Source: UBA8437 sp003445035
GTDB taxonomy: Bacteria > Planctomycetota > Planctomycetia > Planctomycetales > Planctomycetaceae
Direction: 5' to 3'
Assembly: GCA_937901285.1 (NCBI GenBank)
Contig: CALCHI010000452.1
Span: 1 to 30,663, forward strand
DNA: 30,663 nucleotides
The translations under genes and the position numbers were made by a program. The notes below the pieces were generated by a model. The model made no database searches. It was given only the letters and a program-made list of their open reading frames with translations, and was not told the DNA's origin. Below are positions 1 to 8,312 of this stretch, piece by piece; position 1 is the first letter of the stretch; every line of letters begins with the position of its first letter.

Positions 1-990
1 GAGCAACGCTCGTTGCTGTTCGGTCTCGGCTCGCCGCACTTCCCTGGCCCCCTGATCCTGGCAGAGGCGTATGATTCGCTCGGCCTCATCGTCCACGGCC
101 ACTTCCAGTCCGTCCACTTCGATCAACACCACGGCAGCCGCGTCCAGGGGGAACCCAAACCCATAAGCCGCCTCGACGGCCTCTATGATGCCCTGGTCCA
201 TCATCTCAAGAGCCGCCGGGACGATGCCCGCCGCGATAATCTGACTGATGGCCTGGGTGGCATCCCCGACCGTCTCGAAAATACCCAACAATGTCCTGTA
301 CGCGTCCGGGTTCCGCGTCAACCGCACCGTCACCTCGGTACAAATGCCAAAGGTGCCTTCGCTGCCAACAAACAACCCGACCAAGTCATACCCGGCCAGA
401 CCCTCGGCCGGGCCACCCAACTCCACCACTTGCCCGTCCGGCAACACGACCTCAAGTGCCAGTACGTGGTTGACCGTCACTCCATATTTCAGAGTGTGTG
501 GGCCACCGGAATTCGTGGCGACATTGCCGCCGATGGTGCAGGCCCCCTGGCTCGACGGGTCCGGAGCATAATGAAAGCCGGTGCCGGCCAAGTGTCGTGT
601 GAGATGCAGGTTGACCAGCCCCGGCTGGACCACCGCATACCGGTCCTGGAGATTGACCTCCAGGATACTCTTCATGCGTGTCAGGGAGATCATCACCCCG
701 CCACCCACCGGAAGGCATCCGCCGGCCAGGCTCGTGCCGGCTCCCCGCGGAACAAAGGGTACGTCGAACTCGTTGCAGGTCCGCACAATTTCGGCAACCT
801 GCTCGGTGGCCGTCGGAAACAGCACCACGTCGGGCGCCTTCTTCTCAACCACGTAACCGTCGCATTCGTAGACGATCAACTCGTCGGCAGCGGCCAATAC
901 GCCGTCATCGCCGAGTAGCCGACGAAAGCGGGTGAGCAACTCCGTTGCAACGGGAACGATTCCATCCGGTACGGGTTGCGTAGAGGCCAT
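1..990 (-). CDS. glcD: FAD-linked oxidase, GlcD-like (partial, C-terminus outside window)
   Basis: The 330 visible codons encode the N-terminal part of a flavin oxidase of the glycolate oxidase GlcD / D-lactate dehydrogenase type, which oxidises 2-hydroxy acids and passes electrons to the respiratory chain. The PCMH-type FAD-binding domain is clear: PRGAGTSLAGG at residues 81-91 and GGNVATNSGGPHTLKYG at 154-170 bind the cofactor, followed by VGLFVGSEGTFGI. The frame stays open to base 1, so the C-terminal FAD-oxidase domain is cut off by the window. The start is the ATG complementary to 988-990; no strong ribosome site precedes it. It is the last gene of a minus-strand series and lies 84 bases after the FtsL-like gene. 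The exact substrate cannot be told from this part. GlcD family membership is sure, the symbol less so. Confidence 0.88.
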   Translation of the reverse strand, partial: MASTQPVPDGIVPVATELLTRFRRLLGDDGVLAAADELIVYECDGYVVEKKAPDVVLFPTATEQVAEIVRTCNEFDVPFVPRGAGTSLAGGCLPVGGGVMISLTRMKSILEVNLQDRYAVVQPGLVNLHLTRHLAGTGFHYAPDPSSQGACTIGGNVATNSGGPHTLKYGVTVNHVLALEVVLPDGQVVELGGPAEGLAGYDLVGLFVGSEGTFGICTEVTVRLTRNPDAYRTLLGIFETVGDATQAISQIIAAGIVPAALEMMDQGIIEAVEAAYGFGFPLDAAAVVLIEVDGLEVAVDDEAERIIRLCQDQGAREVRRAETEQQRALL

Positions 991-1074
991 GATCGGCCCA
1001 TTCTACGTCGGCCGCACCAAGCGGGAAAGCCAGCATTGGCCCGAGTCCACGCTGATCCGGTTCAGCCCGCCACC

Positions 1075-1383
1075 TCAACGACGTTGGTTCGGCGACGGAC
1101 GCCCGGCCGTGACCTTCGGCAGCATTCGATCCGGTGCACCCAACCGACGGGTTTCTCGACGGAGTGTGGCAAACCTCTCTTCCAACTCCGCGATCCGGAT
1201 TTCCTGGCGTTCGATTCCGGCGCGGCTTGAATGGATTTGTGCCTGGATCACCAGCCCGGTCAGCCAGACCAGCGCCACCAAGCCAACAGCTCCCAGCAGG
1301 CGATAGATCAACGGCCCGTACCCCTCGGAGAGACCTCGTCCGGCACTGCGTTGGTTGGGCTCTACCTCGGCTGGCCCAACCAT
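1075..1383 (-). CDS. small bitopic membrane protein with coiled coil, FtsL/DivIC-like topology
   Basis: This encodes 102 residues. A short polar N-terminus is followed by one hydrophobic helix (about residues 26-47, rich in L, V, A and G) and then by a charged heptad-like stretch (about 50-80, with IERQEIRIAELEERFATLRR) that should form a coiled coil, presumably outside the membrane. The tail is basic and proline-rich. This size and layout match the divisome proteins FtsL and DivIC, which are too divergent to name from sequence alone. Context supports the idea: in many bacteria ftsL follows rsmH (mraW), and here only the LysM gene lies between. The start is 21 bases after the LysM stop, so the two are probably co-transcribed. 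It could equally be an unrelated small membrane protein. The reading frame is likely real; the role is inference. Confidence 0.7.
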   Translation of the reverse strand: MVGPAEVEPNQRSAGRGLSEGYGPLIYRLLGAVGLVALVWLTGLVIQAQIHSSRAGIERQEIRIAELEERFATLRRETRRLGAPDRMLPKVTAGRPSPNQRR

Positions 1384-1404
1384 GCACGAACGCCCGTGGT
1401 CTCT

Positions 1405-2700
1405 CTATCGACGCACCGCCGCACCACGAGCCACCTGCAATCGGGCGGCATCGGCCGGCATTCGCAATACCGTTCCCGGCTTCAGCTTGTGGGGATTGGG
1501 CAATTGGTCGCGGTTCATACGAAAGATCTGGATCCAGCGAGATCTTCGACCCAGGTGCATTTGAGCAATTGCCGTCAGGGTGTCTTTGGCGCCCACACTG
1601 TAGACCGGATTTCCATTGGCATCGATTTGGAATCCCACCGTCTGAGCCGGTTCACCCGTGGTAGCAACAGTTCGAGGCAACAAGCTGGCGTATCGCGTTT
1701 CCAGCAATTCTCTAGAGGGAACCAGAATCTTCATCCCGGGTCGCATCAGACGGGGGTCCGGAATCCGCTTCCGGTTGTATTCGGCAAGGGCCTGGAAATA
1801 CTGAGCCGTCCCGTAGTGCCGCTGCGAGATGGTCCAGTAACTGTCACCCGACTCTACGGCGTGAACTGCGGCAACCGGGTCTCCGGATTGTGAATCACCC
1901 CGACCGATTCCGATCGGCGAGCGGCCATCGTCGACGATCGGCCGTGCTGGCTCCGAGACATCGAACGAACGAGGCAGCGTACTGGGAACCGTTCCACCGC
2001 CAAGATCTCGTCTCGCAACCGCATTGCCATCCGCCGCGAAGGGTGTCCGCTCCATCGCCGGAGATGACGACGGGCCCCATTGGAGTTTGCGACCTTCGTC
2101 CGGGCTGGACTGGTCGCGTGAATTGAAAGCCGGGGGGGCCAGAGCACCGTCTCTGCGCTGAGGATTTCGTTGAGCCGACAATTCCGGACCCTGTTCGTTT
2201 TTGGACAACCGCTGAGTGTTAGACGAAAACTCATCGCCGGCCCCATTCGCAAACAGAGCCGGAGCCCCCTCATTGGCGACGTCAAATGACGGCGGCTCGG
2301 CTAGAGGCTCCGGTTCACTCTGAGGAATCTCGCCCAATTGCCTGCGGCTCACCCCTCTTCCGCCATCATCCAGGGGAATTCGAGCCACCGAACCGGAGTT
2401 GTTTTGCCCGAATTGTCCGGACACCTCGGTTCCCGACGAACTGCTGGCGCCCCCATCGAACGTGTCCGAGCCTACACGTGCTGCAAAGCCAGTCTCCCCG
2501 CCATATGTTGCATTTTCGATACCGTCCGCGTCCGGGACGGATCTGTTCACGGCCTCCCCATCAGCAACCGCCGGTTGCTTCTCTTCGGGTTCCAGGGATT
2601 CGCCATCTCGTTGCCACAGGAACACCCCGGCCACCACTCCGACGGTGACAACCGCCAGACCGAGCCCCCAGCCAGTTCCCAGAGATCTAGCACTCGTCAT
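1405..2700 (-). CDS. membrane-anchored protein with two LysM domains
   Basis: With the start chosen here the protein has 431 residues. A single membrane helix lies at about residues 11-29. A long low-complexity region rich in G, S, D, E and P follows (about 30-275). Two LysM domains end the protein: residues 281-328 (VESGDSYWTISQRHYG to MKILVP) and 367-415 (VGAKDTLTAIAQMHLG to VLRMP). LysM binds N-acetylglucosamine-containing glycans such as peptidoglycan, so the protein probably spans from the inner membrane to the wall. The frame is open further upstream, to an ATG at 2883 and a GTG at 2784 that overlaps the rsmH stop as GTGA. The ATG at 2700 has a perfect GGAGG seven bases upstream and puts the membrane helix near the N-terminus, so it is preferred. 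The gene sits between rsmH and the FtsL-like gene, which suggests a cell envelope or division role. Confidence 0.85.
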   Translation of the reverse strand: MTSARSLGTGWGLGLAVVTVGVVAGVFLWQRDGESLEPEEKQPAVADGEAVNRSVPDADGIENATYGGETGFAARVGSDTFDGGASSSSGTEVSGQFGQNNSGSVARIPLDDGGRGVSRRQLGEIPQSEPEPLAEPPSFDVANEGAPALFANGAGDEFSSNTQRLSKNEQGPELSAQRNPQRRDGALAPPAFNSRDQSSPDEGRKLQWGPSSSPAMERTPFAADGNAVARRDLGGGTVPSTLPRSFDVSEPARPIVDDGRSPIGIGRGDSQSGDPVAAVHAVESGDSYWTISQRHYGTAQYFQALAEYNRKRIPDPRLMRPGMKILVPSRELLETRYASLLPRTVATTGEPAQTVGFQIDANGNPVYSVGAKDTLTAIAQMHLGRRSRWIQIFRMNRDQLPNPHKLKPGTVLRMPADAARLQVARGAAVRR

Positions 2701-2707
2701 CCTTGAA

Positions 2708-2712
2708 CCTCC
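2708..2712 (-). promoter_or_regulatory. Shine-Dalgarno site that sets the LysM protein start
   Basis: GGAGG on the minus strand lies seven bases before the ATG at 2698-2700. It is the best ribosome site in this area and is the reason for preferring that start over the longer frames beginning at 2883, 2784 (GTG) or 2721. Confidence 0.65.
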
Positions 2713-2780
2713 ATCTCTCATGTCCCAACCGTCGCCAGCAAACGCGGCTTCAGTCGCCGAGAGTCCCAGTGTCCCATCGA

Positions 2781-3689
2781 TCACGCCCGCATCGCGGCCC
2801 GCAGCCGAGCCGATCGGCTCCGCGGGTTCACTCGCTCTTCTCGAGGTGTCGGCCGGACCGGCTTGTGAGTCAAATTCGTCCATGTGTCCTGTTTCCCGAA
2901 CGCGCGCTTGACGATTCTGTCTTCGAGCGAATGGAACGAGATGACAACCAACCGCCCGCCTGGCACGAGGCTCGCAGGCAGCGAGTCGGACAACGCCCGC
3001 TCCAGATGTACCAATTCGTCATTGACGGCAATCCGCAACGCCTGGAAGACACGTGTTGCCGGGTGCCGTCGCCCCCGACGCCCCCCCACGGCTTCGGCCA
3101 CAGATTCGGACAGGTCTCGGCCCGTCCGGACAGGCGTCGACTTCCGACGTCGAACCAGTTCGCCCGCAATCCTGCGACTCTCCGGCTCGTCCCCCCAACC
3201 CCGCAGGCACTGTTCCAACTCCCCTTCCTCGACGGTTGCCAGCCATTCCCAGGCCGCGTGGCCTTGCGACGTATCAAAACGCAGGTCCAGCGGGCCATCG
3301 TGTTCAAAGCCGAACCCGCGACGATCGTCAGCGAGTTGATCCGACGAGAGCCCGAGGTCGAGCAACACGGCATCGATCGGACCGGTTGGCTGATCGGTCT
3401 CGGAAAGGATCGACGCGAGATCAGAGTAGCTGCCCTGGTGAAGCGTGCACCCGGGATGATCAAGAACCGTCGCAGCCATCTCGAGCATCGCCTGATCACG
3501 ATCCAGGCCCAACAGCCGACCTTCCTGACCCAGTTCGACGAGGATTCGTGACGCGTGCCCACCCCCACCCACCGTGCCATCCACAACCAACTGGCCGGGA
3601 CGGACGCACAGCCACTCAAGCACCTCGGCCACCAGGACCGGGATGTGGCAGGAGCGAGGCAGTTTCTCTGCATCCGATCGCTCAATCAT
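2781..3689 (-). CDS. rsmH: 16S rRNA (cytosine(1402)-N(4))-methyltransferase RsmH
   Basis: RsmH (MraW) uses S-adenosylmethionine to methylate N4 of C1402 in the decoding centre of 16S rRNA. The 302-residue protein has the family landmarks: HIPVLVAEVLEWL at residues 15-27, the SAM-binding loop VDGTVGGGGHAS from residue 36, then DLGLSSDQL, GPLDLRFD, RVFQALRIAVNDEL and, near the C-terminus, FHSLEDRIVKRAF. The frame is open to an ATG at 3800, but that would overlap the upstream glycosyltransferase and add about 37 residues without family similarity, so the ATG at 3689 was chosen, giving the usual family length. No clear Shine-Dalgarno precedes it. In most bacteria rsmH heads the division and cell wall cluster; here a LysM gene and an FtsL-like gene follow and ftsI and the mur genes are absent from the window. 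Confidence 0.96.
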   Translation of the reverse strand: MIERSDAEKLPRSCHIPVLVAEVLEWLCVRPGQLVVDGTVGGGGHASRILVELGQEGRLLGLDRDQAMLEMAATVLDHPGCTLHQGSYSDLASILSETDQPTGPIDAVLLDLGLSSDQLADDRRGFGFEHDGPLDLRFDTSQGHAAWEWLATVEEGELEQCLRGWGDEPESRRIAGELVRRRKSTPVRTGRDLSESVAEAVGGRRGRRHPATRVFQALRIAVNDELVHLERALSDSLPASLVPGGRLVVISFHSLEDRIVKRAFGKQDTWTNLTHKPVRPTPREERVNPRSRSARLRAAMRA

Positions 3690-3768
3690 TGACGAACGGT
3701 TCCGATTGACACGCGCGGGTTTGTAACGCTTTCCCGACACCGCGCGAAGACGGATTTTGAACAAACGG

Positions 3769-4914
3769 CTATCCCTTGCCCGCGTCTCCTTCACGTTCAA
3801 CCGACAGCGAGATCTCCCGTTGCCACACCGCCTCGTAACGGGACACCATCGTTTCCAGGGAGAATTTCTCGATCACTTTCCGTCGGCCTCTCCGCCCCAT
3901 CGCTTCAGCCGCATCACGATCCGCCAGCAACGCCAACAACGCCTCGCCCAGGATGGCAGGTTGGTCATCAACCACCACCATTCCGGTGTGGCCATCTTCC
4001 ACGAGATCTCCGATTCCATGCACCGGTCTTGTCACAACCGGCCGTCCCGCGGCCATTGCCTCCAGCACCACGTTCGGCATCCCTTCCCACCGAGACGTCA
4101 GCAATAACCCGCAACTGCGAGCAAACAAGGACGGGATCTCCGACACTCGACCCAACAAGACAACCCGTTCGCCGAGCCCCAGGTGCTCTATTCTCGCTTC
4201 AATACGCCCACGCAACGACCCTTCGCCGGCCATCACCAGCCGGCAATTGGGGTCTGACCTGCCGACCGCACCGAACGCCTCGATCGCTGCCAGCGGATCC
4301 TTCTGAGGTTCCAGACGCCCAATCCAGGCCACCACAGGAATCCCGGTGGCGATACCCCGATCGCCGAGATCCATCGGCTCGACACCGGTGAACCGGTCGA
4401 CGTCGACACCGTTGGGGATGACCTCCAGTTTTCCCGCATCCAGGCTTCCGTGACTTCGCGAGAATTCGGCCACATCCCGACTGACACAAACATGACGGCT
4501 CGCTCGGGATGTGCAGATTCGTTCCACCCATCGTCGCCACCGACCACGCTGGTCCGCGACGCGAACCCCGGTCACGATCGGCTCAATGCCCACCCACCGG
4601 GCCGCCAGGCATCCCGCCACGTTCGCGTGATACAGCCAGGTTTGCAGCACGTCGGGGGCCAGTTGCTTCAGTTCCCCTGCCAGCCTCGCGACCGCCGACA
4701 CGTCCCACCGGCGAGTCACTGCCAAACACCGAACCTCGATGCCCTCGCGACGAAGCCGATCGACAAACGGCTCGGACTCCGCCCCCAGCGAGATCACCGT
4801 GGGTTGCCATTGATCACGGTCCAGACGACAGACCAGTTCGACGAACATCCGTTCGGCGCCGCCCGCCTCCAGTTCCGTGATGCAGCAGGCCACTCGAATT
4901 GGTGTCACCGTCAC
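3769..4914 (-). CDS. GT4-family glycosyltransferase
   Basis: This encodes a GT-B fold retaining glycosyltransferase of the GT4 (group 1) family, which transfers a sugar from a nucleotide donor to a glycan or lipid acceptor on the cytoplasmic side of the membrane. Landmarks are ITELEAGGAERM near the N-terminus (acceptor-side loop), VIPNGVDVDRF in the middle, WIGRLEPQKD at the start of the donor domain, and SRWEGMPNVVLEAMAAGRP near the C-terminus, which holds the E-x7-E motif for nucleotide-sugar binding. The GTG at 4914 was chosen, giving 381 residues starting just before the first Rossmann strand (PIRVACCITELE). The frame is open to an ATG at 5040, but the extra 42 residues are arginine-rich and look non-coding. 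The gene is divergent from queA and lies 79 bases upstream of rsmH. The substrate is unknown. Confidence 0.9.
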   Translation of the reverse strand: MTVTPIRVACCITELEAGGAERMFVELVCRLDRDQWQPTVISLGAESEPFVDRLRREGIEVRCLAVTRRWDVSAVARLAGELKQLAPDVLQTWLYHANVAGCLAARWVGIEPIVTGVRVADQRGRWRRWVERICTSRASRHVCVSRDVAEFSRSHGSLDAGKLEVIPNGVDVDRFTGVEPMDLGDRGIATGIPVVAWIGRLEPQKDPLAAIEAFGAVGRSDPNCRLVMAGEGSLRGRIEARIEHLGLGERVVLLGRVSEIPSLFARSCGLLLTSRWEGMPNVVLEAMAAGRPVVTRPVHGIGDLVEDGHTGMVVVDDQPAILGEALLALLADRDAAEAMGRRGRRKVIEKFSLETMVSRYEAVWQREISLSVEREGDAGKG

Positions 4915-4983
4915 GCCAGCTTTCTCGCCCGTTCGCCGCTTGGAGTTGCCACGCGGAGGCGACTCCTGTAATACGCCTCCACG

Positions 4984-4999
4984 GCGCCAGTGTTGGCGC
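4984..4999. repeat. short inverted repeat in the glycosyltransferase/queA divergent region
   Basis: GCGCCA and TGGCGC form perfect 6-base arms around a 4-base loop. The site lies in the roughly 160 bases between the two divergent starts (4915-5075). It could be an operator or a leader hairpin. I found no convincing -35/-10 pair in this interval on either strand. Confidence 0.35.
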
Positions 5000-5075
5000 A
5001 CGGCCCGTCGGCTTCCGGCGTCCCGAGAACCGCATTCCAAGCTCGTAACGCCGAGTTTCTATCGGCTGGCGTGTG

Positions 5076-6152
5076 ATGAGTAAACCCGAGTCCACCGATC
5101 AACTCTCGGTCTTCGATTACCACCTGCCCGATGAACTGATCGCCCGGGAACCGCTCGAACGCCGCGACGCCTCACGCCTGCTGGTGGTCGACCGGGAGCG
5201 ACAACACATCGAGTCGCGACTTATCCAAGACCTCCCCGACTTGGTCGACCCTGGCGATTGCCTGGTCGTCAACGACACCCGCGTACTTCCTGCCAAATTG
5301 GCCGGTCACCGCGTGGCAACCGGAGGTGCCTGGGAGGGCTTGTTCCTGGGAAGTGAGGAGGATGGCCGATGGCGAATCATCGGGCAAACCCGCGGCCGAT
5401 TACAGCCTGGCGAGACAATTTCACTCGTCCCGGTTCACCCTCCCGCCTTTCCGGTTCCCGATCAGGAATTGCGTCTCCTCGAACAGATCGCTGGCGGCAT
5501 CTGGCGAGCCGCCCCTTTTCCTCCCGGACAACCCATGGAATTGCTTGAACGGTTTGGCACCATGCCATTGCCGCCCTACATTCAACGGCACATTGCCACA
5601 GATCTGGATCGACAGAGATACCAGACCGTTTTTGCCCGCCATCCAGGAGCCGTGGCAGCCCCCACCGCCGGACTCCATCTCTCAGAAGATCTCATTGACA
5701 GGTGCCGACAAAACGGACTCGGGTTTGAACATCTGACACTACACGTCGGACTGGGAACCTTTCGGCCCATCTCCAGCGAGACGCTCGATGACCATGTCAT
5801 GCATTCGGAGTGGTGCCGGATCTCCCACGCCACTTGCCAGGCCCTCAACAAGGTCAAGCAATCTCGCAGGCGTGTCGTGGCTGTCGGCACCACTGTTGTG
5901 CGGACGCTCGAAAGCGCTTCGGCCGGCGGAACTCTCGAAAAATTCGATGACACTACGGATTTGTTCATCCGCCCCGGCCACCAATTCCGCTCTATCGACG
6001 CGCTGTTGACCAACTTTCATCTGCCACGTTCCACCCTCTTTGTCCTGGTTTGTGCCTTCTGTGGTACCGACCTGGCCCAGGAGGCCTATCGTATGGCGAT
6101 CGCAAATCGATACCGTTTTTACAGTTACGGCGACGCGATGCTCATCCTGTGA
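5076..6152 (+). CDS. queA: S-adenosylmethionine:tRNA ribosyltransferase-isomerase QueA
   Basis: QueA transfers and isomerises the ribosyl part of S-adenosylmethionine onto the preQ1 base in the anticodon of tRNAs with GUN anticodons, making epoxyqueuosine. The 358-residue protein fits the family length. Family landmarks are FDYHLPDELIAREPLERRDASRLL split over residues 13-36, VVNDTRVLPAKL, the central MPLPPYIQR, RYQTVFARHPGAVAAPTAGLH, HVGLGTFRPI, and the C-terminal TNFHLPRSTLFVLVCAF and RFYSYGDAMLI. The start is ATG 5076; a GTG directly before it at 5073 is an alternative. It is divergent from the glycosyltransferase and stands alone. The following gene has its own promoter candidate. Confidence 0.97.
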   Translation: MSKPESTDQLSVFDYHLPDELIAREPLERRDASRLLVVDRERQHIESRLIQDLPDLVDPGDCLVVNDTRVLPAKLAGHRVATGGAWEGLFLGSEEDGRWRIIGQTRGRLQPGETISLVPVHPPAFPVPDQELRLLEQIAGGIWRAAPFPPGQPMELLERFGTMPLPPYIQRHIATDLDRQRYQTVFARHPGAVAAPTAGLHLSEDLIDRCRQNGLGFEHLTLHVGLGTFRPISSETLDDHVMHSEWCRISHATCQALNKVKQSRRRVVAVGTTVVRTLESASAGGTLEKFDDTTDLFIRPGHQFRSIDALLTNFHLPRSTLFVLVCAFCGTDLAQEAYRMAIANRYRFYSYGDAMLIL

Positions 6153-6234
6153 GACCGAAAACCCGGATTGGTTCGATTCTGCCGCTTAGGGAATCCACGT
6201 TGAGAAACCACTCTTCCGGGTTCCGGAATTGCCT

Positions 6235-6264
6235 TTGACGCAAGGTTGGGAGCCCAGATAGGAT
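6235..6264 (+). promoter_or_regulatory. candidate sigma-70 type promoter for the acidic exported protein
   Basis: TTGACG (6235-6240, five of six consensus bases) and TAGGAT (6259-6264, four of six) are spaced by 18 bases. The expected transcription start is near 6271, about 65 bases before the ATG at 6337. The rest of the 184-base gap after queA shows no clear terminator. Confidence 0.5.
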
Positions 6265-6336
6265 GGGGGACCTACATGGAGTTGGATGCCACGGAGCGGG
6301 CGTTCTAGATCTCGATGAAATCAGCAGGCAGGTGGT

Positions 6337-8031
6337 ATGAAAACTCTTCGCTTCACGTTGTTGGCCGGACTTCTGATCGGTATGGGACTGTCCCAACCGC
6401 AGGCGTTGTTCGCACAGATCAGTTTGCAGTCCCGCTTTTCCCAGGACCCTCAATTGCTGGTACCGGGAACCTATCGCAACAAGGTGCTTTTTGACGACCA
6501 CCTGGCCCCGCAGGGGAACTTTTCGGAGTTGCCTGAGCGGACCAACGACATACTGATTGCCCATCGAATTGCCCAGCAGCAAGTCGGCCTGGCGATCAAG
6601 TACCTCAAGTCTCACCGCCAACAAATTCTCGCCGGAATCGATCCGTTTTGGAACGAAGTGTACGGCCCTTTGACCAAGATGACCGAAGTGGCCATTTTGT
6701 CGGCCAATCCTATCTCGGGATGGGGCACCATTGACGGAGACGACTGGATCATCGAGCAGGAAGATGCCGGCGAAAGCCCGCCCTCTCCTCCAGAGCCCCC
6801 CAGCGTGGCCTTTCGATCGCACCTCAACAAAGGCGACTGGATTTATATTGCTGAGAAACTCCCCGACGGAACACTCGACGACGGTTATGTCCGTCGTGTC
6901 TACGACATCATATGGGACGACGATTACGACGACCAGGAAATCGAACTCGACCCTAACGACGACCCGGTTCCCGTCGATCTCGAAGAGGCGTTGATCTATC
7001 GCGTGCTACGTTTCGACAAGCAGCCGGACCCGACGGTTTATGAGAATGTGCTGGCGACCTTTGAGTCGATTCAGATGGCACTCTCGGGCCGGGACCCCAA
7101 CGCCCCCGAAGACATCGCCATGGACATCACGTACAACGGCCGATTCTACGATTTCAACCAGATCTACGCGGCCGGCGACGGATTGCTTCCCTCCGTTGAT
7201 CCCCTTGCCGACTTCCCACGGATTCCCGAGGGTCTCCAAGCCGACCGGAGGTTCCGAGAGGCCGGTTTTTCGAATTCCGATTCGCATTACCACCTCGACC
7301 GCCTGTATGACATCTCCAATCGCAATCTCGTCGACCGTAACGGCGACGATGTCTTCTTTGGCGGCGATCTGACCAAGCCGACCCCCCTGATGTGGACCCA
7401 GGACAACGAATTGCCGTTGGAGTTTGACACGCGGAACCCAGTGGATGGAGCAACCGACCGCGACCGTGCCTTCTTCGCCAACCGGCAGACCGTCTTTGGC
7501 GGATTCGATGATCACTGGAACCAGTACGTCGGAGACTCCTTCCTCAACCTCGACGAAGATGGCGTAGTACAACTCGAGCACGACGGAGAATTCTACGACA
7601 GCAGCGTTGCCGGCGATTCCATCCTGGAACGCACTCGCCGTCAGCGCACTCCCGCCGGAGGCGTTATTCTCACAGACGCCGATGGCAACCCGATTCTCGA
7701 AATCGAAAAAGTCCAGGAGAGTGCTACTCCGGTCACCGGTTCCAAGGGCAACAACGGGTTCCGCCAATGGCAGAACATCGTCAGTTCCTTCGCCGAGTAC
7801 AATTCCTCGACCTGGCTCGACGACGAAGACAACTGGAACCCCGTCGGCGTGGTTGGCTTCTCCAACATGCTCGGTAGTGCTGGAACCCAGGAGCAGCACG
7901 CACGCGACGCCGGCAACTTCGCTCGTTTCGCCAACCTTGTTCGGATCAACCCCGGCGGATCGGGCACCAACGTCGAACCCTTCGGCAAACGAGGGCAGGC
8001 GAACTTCAACCCGGTCGTGCCCCGACGGTAG
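6337..8031 (+). CDS. acidic exported protein of unknown function
   Basis: I do not recognise a family. The 564-residue product begins with a classical Sec signal peptide (basic MKTLRF, hydrophobic core to about residue 19, likely cleavage after ALFA near residue 26). The mature part is strongly acidic, with a patch at about 190-217 made almost only of D, E and I/V/P, and a proline-rich linker at 147-156. A phrase such as VDRNGDDVFFGGD and the Asp/Asn-rich loops LNLDEDG and DADGN resemble calcium-binding loops. The last 30 residues are rich in G, N and R. There is no clear transmembrane segment or lipobox, so a periplasmic or secreted location is likely. A weak AGGTGGT precedes the start. The gene is monocistronic: candidate promoter at 6235, strong terminator at 8095. 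It may be restricted to planctomycetes. Confidence 0.85.
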   Translation: MKTLRFTLLAGLLIGMGLSQPQALFAQISLQSRFSQDPQLLVPGTYRNKVLFDDHLAPQGNFSELPERTNDILIAHRIAQQQVGLAIKYLKSHRQQILAGIDPFWNEVYGPLTKMTEVAILSANPISGWGTIDGDDWIIEQEDAGESPPSPPEPPSVAFRSHLNKGDWIYIAEKLPDGTLDDGYVRRVYDIIWDDDYDDQEIELDPNDDPVPVDLEEALIYRVLRFDKQPDPTVYENVLATFESIQMALSGRDPNAPEDIAMDITYNGRFYDFNQIYAAGDGLLPSVDPLADFPRIPEGLQADRRFREAGFSNSDSHYHLDRLYDISNRNLVDRNGDDVFFGGDLTKPTPLMWTQDNELPLEFDTRNPVDGATDRDRAFFANRQTVFGGFDDHWNQYVGDSFLNLDEDGVVQLEHDGEFYDSSVAGDSILERTRRQRTPAGGVILTDADGNPILEIEKVQESATPVTGSKGNNGFRQWQNIVSSFAEYNSSTWLDDEDNWNPVGVVGFSNMLGSAGTQEQHARDAGNFARFANLVRINPGGSGTNVEPFGKRGQANFNPVVPRR

Positions 8032-8094
8032 TCGGCCAGTCCACACCCACACGTGGCACCAGGCCGGCCCCCTGTCCGGCGACCACAGGCACCA

Positions 8095-8137
8095 CACAAG
8101 CCGCTCCGGGCATGGGTCCGGAGCGGCTTGTGTTTTT
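8095..8137 (+). terminator. strong intrinsic terminator
   Basis: Perfect 15-base inverted arms (CACAAGCCGCTCCGG at 8095-8109 and its complement at 8118-8132) enclose an 8-base loop and are followed at once by five T residues (8133-8137). It ends the acidic exported protein gene 63 bases upstream. The rest of the 281-base gap up to 8312 holds only a weak GC hairpin near 8276-8289 and no coding frame I can support. Confidence 0.93.
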
Positions 8138-8312
8138 CGTGTCATCCACCCGGCACAGCCGACCACAAACCGTCAGGTCCAGCCGCCTCCCCAACGTTAC
8201 CACGGACGTTTACCAGGGACGCGTATGCCGATTTCTCACCTGCGTGCCCGGGGACGCATTTCCAACGCCCCTTTCGCCGGCGGGCCGGCTATCACCCAAC
8301 CGGGGCGGTCGC

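Noticed and set aside
13..918. Plus-strand 301-codon open frame
   Set aside because: It is the antisense shadow of the GlcD-type gene; the opposite strand shows clear FAD-binding motifs and this translation has no family character.
2701..2883. Longer N-terminus for the LysM protein starting at ATG 2883
   Set aside because: It would overlap rsmH by about 100 bases and place the membrane helix 70 residues in; GGAGG before 2700 gives a better start.
4915..5040. Longer N-terminus for the GT4 glycosyltransferase from ATG 5040
   Set aside because: The added 42 residues are Arg/Gly-rich without family similarity, and would leave almost no space for the divergent promoters.
7006..8166. Minus-strand 386-codon open frame
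   Set aside because: It is antisense to the acidic exported protein and runs across its terminator; the plus strand has the signal peptide and promoter.
8276..8289. GC hairpin GCCGG-CGGG-CCGGC after the PVC cytochrome gene
   Set aside because: Five-base stem with no T run on the minus strand; not enough for a terminator call.
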